NCBI GenBank assembly: GCA_014526335.1
Contig: JACTAT010000026.1
Span: forward strand, 1,249,565-1,313,564
Direction: 5' to 3'
From: Chrysaora quinquecirrha
Lineage: Eukaryota; Cnidaria; Scyphozoa; Semaeostomeae; Pelagiidae
DNA: 64,000 bases
Below the pieces are notes generated by a model. The model was not told the DNA's origin. It searched no databases and saw nothing but the letters and a program-made list of their open reading frames with translations. The position numbers were made by a program, and so were the translations under genes. Each line of letters opens with the position of its first letter. Position 1 is the first letter of the stretch. Below, piece by piece: positions 62,194 through 64,000 of the stretch.

Positions 62194-62576
62194 TAACGTG
62201 TATAAGATATGTTTTTTGTATTTTTAGATATTTTGTATGTTTTGTGTCAGTGTAAAAATCAAAGATTAGGAAATTACAAATAACTTGCATATTGACTACC
62301 AACATTGTATCTTTGCTAGAGAATTCAAACTCTCAATCTTGAGGAGCGCTTGGAATGGTTTCGCAATGCTTGCCCTACCGATGTCGTTATCTTATAAACG
62401 AAGAACGCCGTTCTTACAGTCTTAGCAAAGGATTCTCGAGCGACAGAATCTTAAAGTCTAATTGACTAATAATACTGTTCATCCACCCCATCTAAGGCTC
62501 CAAATGGTCATAAACATAAGCAAAAGTTTGGCAATGATTATAACTTATATTTTTGCAAGTTCATTAAGCTTTCACA

Positions 62577-63040
62577 TCATACAAAATGAGCGTAAACATC
62601 AACACATGTTTGTCCATGATTATTATATTCTTCCGAGTTCATCAGATCCTCTCCATACCAAATAAACATCTTTGTATCTTCATTCACATAAAGTGGATCG
62701 CTCATTCGATTGAAAACTAATTCTTTTGCATGACCATCGAACGTCTTTGACGAATACCATACAACACGTACATTGCCCGGATGATCACTACCCGTTCTGT
62801 TGAAAAGCACTTGTCTGTTTTCATCTGTTATGAAAACACTTAGAGGATTTTTAGCATCTCGATTGCAGCCCCAGTTATTTCGGTACTGATGGTTGCTTGT
62901 ATCACACGTCACTGATCCGTACACATGTACTAGTTTTAAACTGCCAATAAATCCATCGTAAATACTGCCGAATCTTCCAGGGGCATCGTAACGAGAGAAG
63001 AAACAAACGGCCTGCTCATTGTTCAGACGAGTCCAGTATC
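62577..63040 (-). CDS. Last exon of an unrecognised extracellular protein
   Basis: The minus-strand exon begins after a TTTCAG acceptor (63041-63043) and ends at TGA 62577-62579, giving about 153 residues. Readable segments include GYWTRLNNEQAVCFF, YDGFIGSLKLVHVYGSV, LSVFITDENRQVLFNRTG and KMFIWYGEDLMN, ending DVYAHF. Five Cys and an N-x-T site fit a secreted beta-rich module, of the kind found in lineage-expanded invertebrate extracellular proteins. I cannot name the family. No upstream exon is identifiable before the window ends, so the gene is partial. Confidence 0.65.
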
Positions 63041-63675
63041 CTGAAATATGATTGGCTAGTCAATACGAGTCTTCTTTATTTAAAGGAGGCTGGGGAGGAA
63101 GCTTTCTTATTAGCAAGATGAAAGGCCTGGCTAAACTAGGAGCCATGTTGCGCACAAAATTGTCACCTGTGACGTGCCCTCTCGTCCTTTTCGATGTCTC
63201 CCAGTTTAGCCTGCCCGGAAACCTTTGTAGCGCGCGACAAAATTTTTAGCGAGAGACGCGCAAATGTTTCTAGAAGACAGTAGAAACATTTCTTCTCTCC
63301 GCGACACGCGGGTTGTGTTTCTCGCTTGCCACTCGCATGTTTAGCCACCCTGGGAGACGATTTCACGCAAGAAGTGTCTCTTAGTTAGTTTAGCCATAGC
63401 TTTAGGGCCTGGTCATCTGTCCGCCAAGCTTCAAAACATTGTCTGTCAGACTTTAATATTCTTGTTGAACAAAATATCTTATCATTCAGGCTATGTCGCT
63501 ATACATTACCAAAGCAGAAATTTTAACAAAAGCATTGCGAAGCATTGCACACAAAACTCGCTCATTTTGGATTGTCAATTGTTCAAGCATTGATATTTGT
63601 TCATTATGCCCCGCTTAGGAATTATCCCTTTGCACGCTATGCCCTCGTAGCCCTGTGTTTTTTCGGCGGGAAATT

Positions 63676-63969
63676 TGCTGTTACTCATTGCGTCAGAAGT
63701 TTGTCCACGCTGGGTCCACGCTCGTCAGATTTTGTTTTCGAGGGAAATGTTTGCCGAGGTGAAGTAAACCAAAGGAACAACAGCAAATCTCAAGTGACAA
63801 TTGATTCATGGTTTGGCTATTGCTTTATAGATTACTTGGGAGAAGTTCAGCTTCGAAAGATAATTTCAAGAGCTTTATCTACCGGAGATAAAGAATTTCG
63901 CAGTCCAGTATCTCCAGATGAACACTTCTCCCATTTTGATTCCATTCCTTCTGCTGTTTTTCGTGCTAG
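63676..63969 (+). CDS. Possible internal exon at window edge
   Basis: A plus-strand open frame (whole frame 63545-63973) whose second half has protein-like composition (VTIDSWFGYCFIDYL, EVQLRKIISRALS, SPDEHFSHFDSIPS) and ends at a good donor GCTAG|GTAATT. No in-frame ATG is present, so it would be an internal exon. The left boundary is a guess (an AG near 63690). Not recognised; it could be chance. Confidence 0.3.
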
Positions 63970-64000
63970 GTAATTCATATTTATTATATTCATTAATATT

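Overview
This is a eukaryotic, animal genomic window. Genes are split into many short GT-AG exons, long introns and intergenic stretches are AT-rich, and tRNA-derived SINEs, short inverted-repeat transposons, LINE debris and micro/minisatellites are abundant. The gene set (LATS kinase, DNAJC8, NDUFAF4, pitchfork, a PTB adaptor) is metazoan. The collagen/coiled-coil/fibrinogen-like protein and the repeat style suggest a marine invertebrate, most likely a cnidarian. That placement is inference. Exon coordinates below were derived by hand from splice signals, reading phase and protein similarity recalled from known families; no alignment was run.

Layout. 1-4.7 kb: repeats and the 5' region of a PH-domain gene (+, CDS 4754-5986). 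7.75-11.9 kb: minus-strand gene encoding Gly-X-Y collagen repeats, a trimerising coiled coil and a fibrinogen-like C-terminus. 15.2-22.6 kb: minus-strand trypsin-like serine protease whose catalytic-Ser exon is not visible; a LINE fragment and a TIR element sit where it should be. The two genes are phase-compatible and could be one fusion. 22.7-30.2 kb: gene-poor and repeat-rich. 30.3-38.2 kb: DNAJC8 (-), a J-domain spliceosomal cofactor, 9 exons. 38.8-43.3 kb: PTB-domain adaptor, LDLRAP1/FAM43-like (-), 10 exons. 43.6-49.3 kb: LATS kinase (+), the NDR-family kinase of the Hippo pathway, head-to-head with the PTB gene. 52.3-53.5 kb: NDUFAF4 (-), complex I assembly factor, head-to-head with pitchfork (+, 53.7-57.2 kb), a ciliary microtubule protein that here carries a CX2C-X16-CX2C cluster. 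59.3-62.2 kb: two-exon orphan nuclear-looking protein (+). 62.6-63.0 kb: last exon of an unrecognised extracellular protein (-). A possible exon (+) lies at the right edge.

Most genes here are independent housekeeping, signalling or ciliary functions rather than a pathway cluster. The clearest functional groupings are the two head-to-head pairs with compact shared promoters, and the protease/collagen-fibrinogen pair, which resembles the parts list of a ficolin-MASP recognition system. Four apparent single-base deletions occur in otherwise intact conserved exons (collagen gene, LATS twice, DNAJC8), which points to residual assembly indels.
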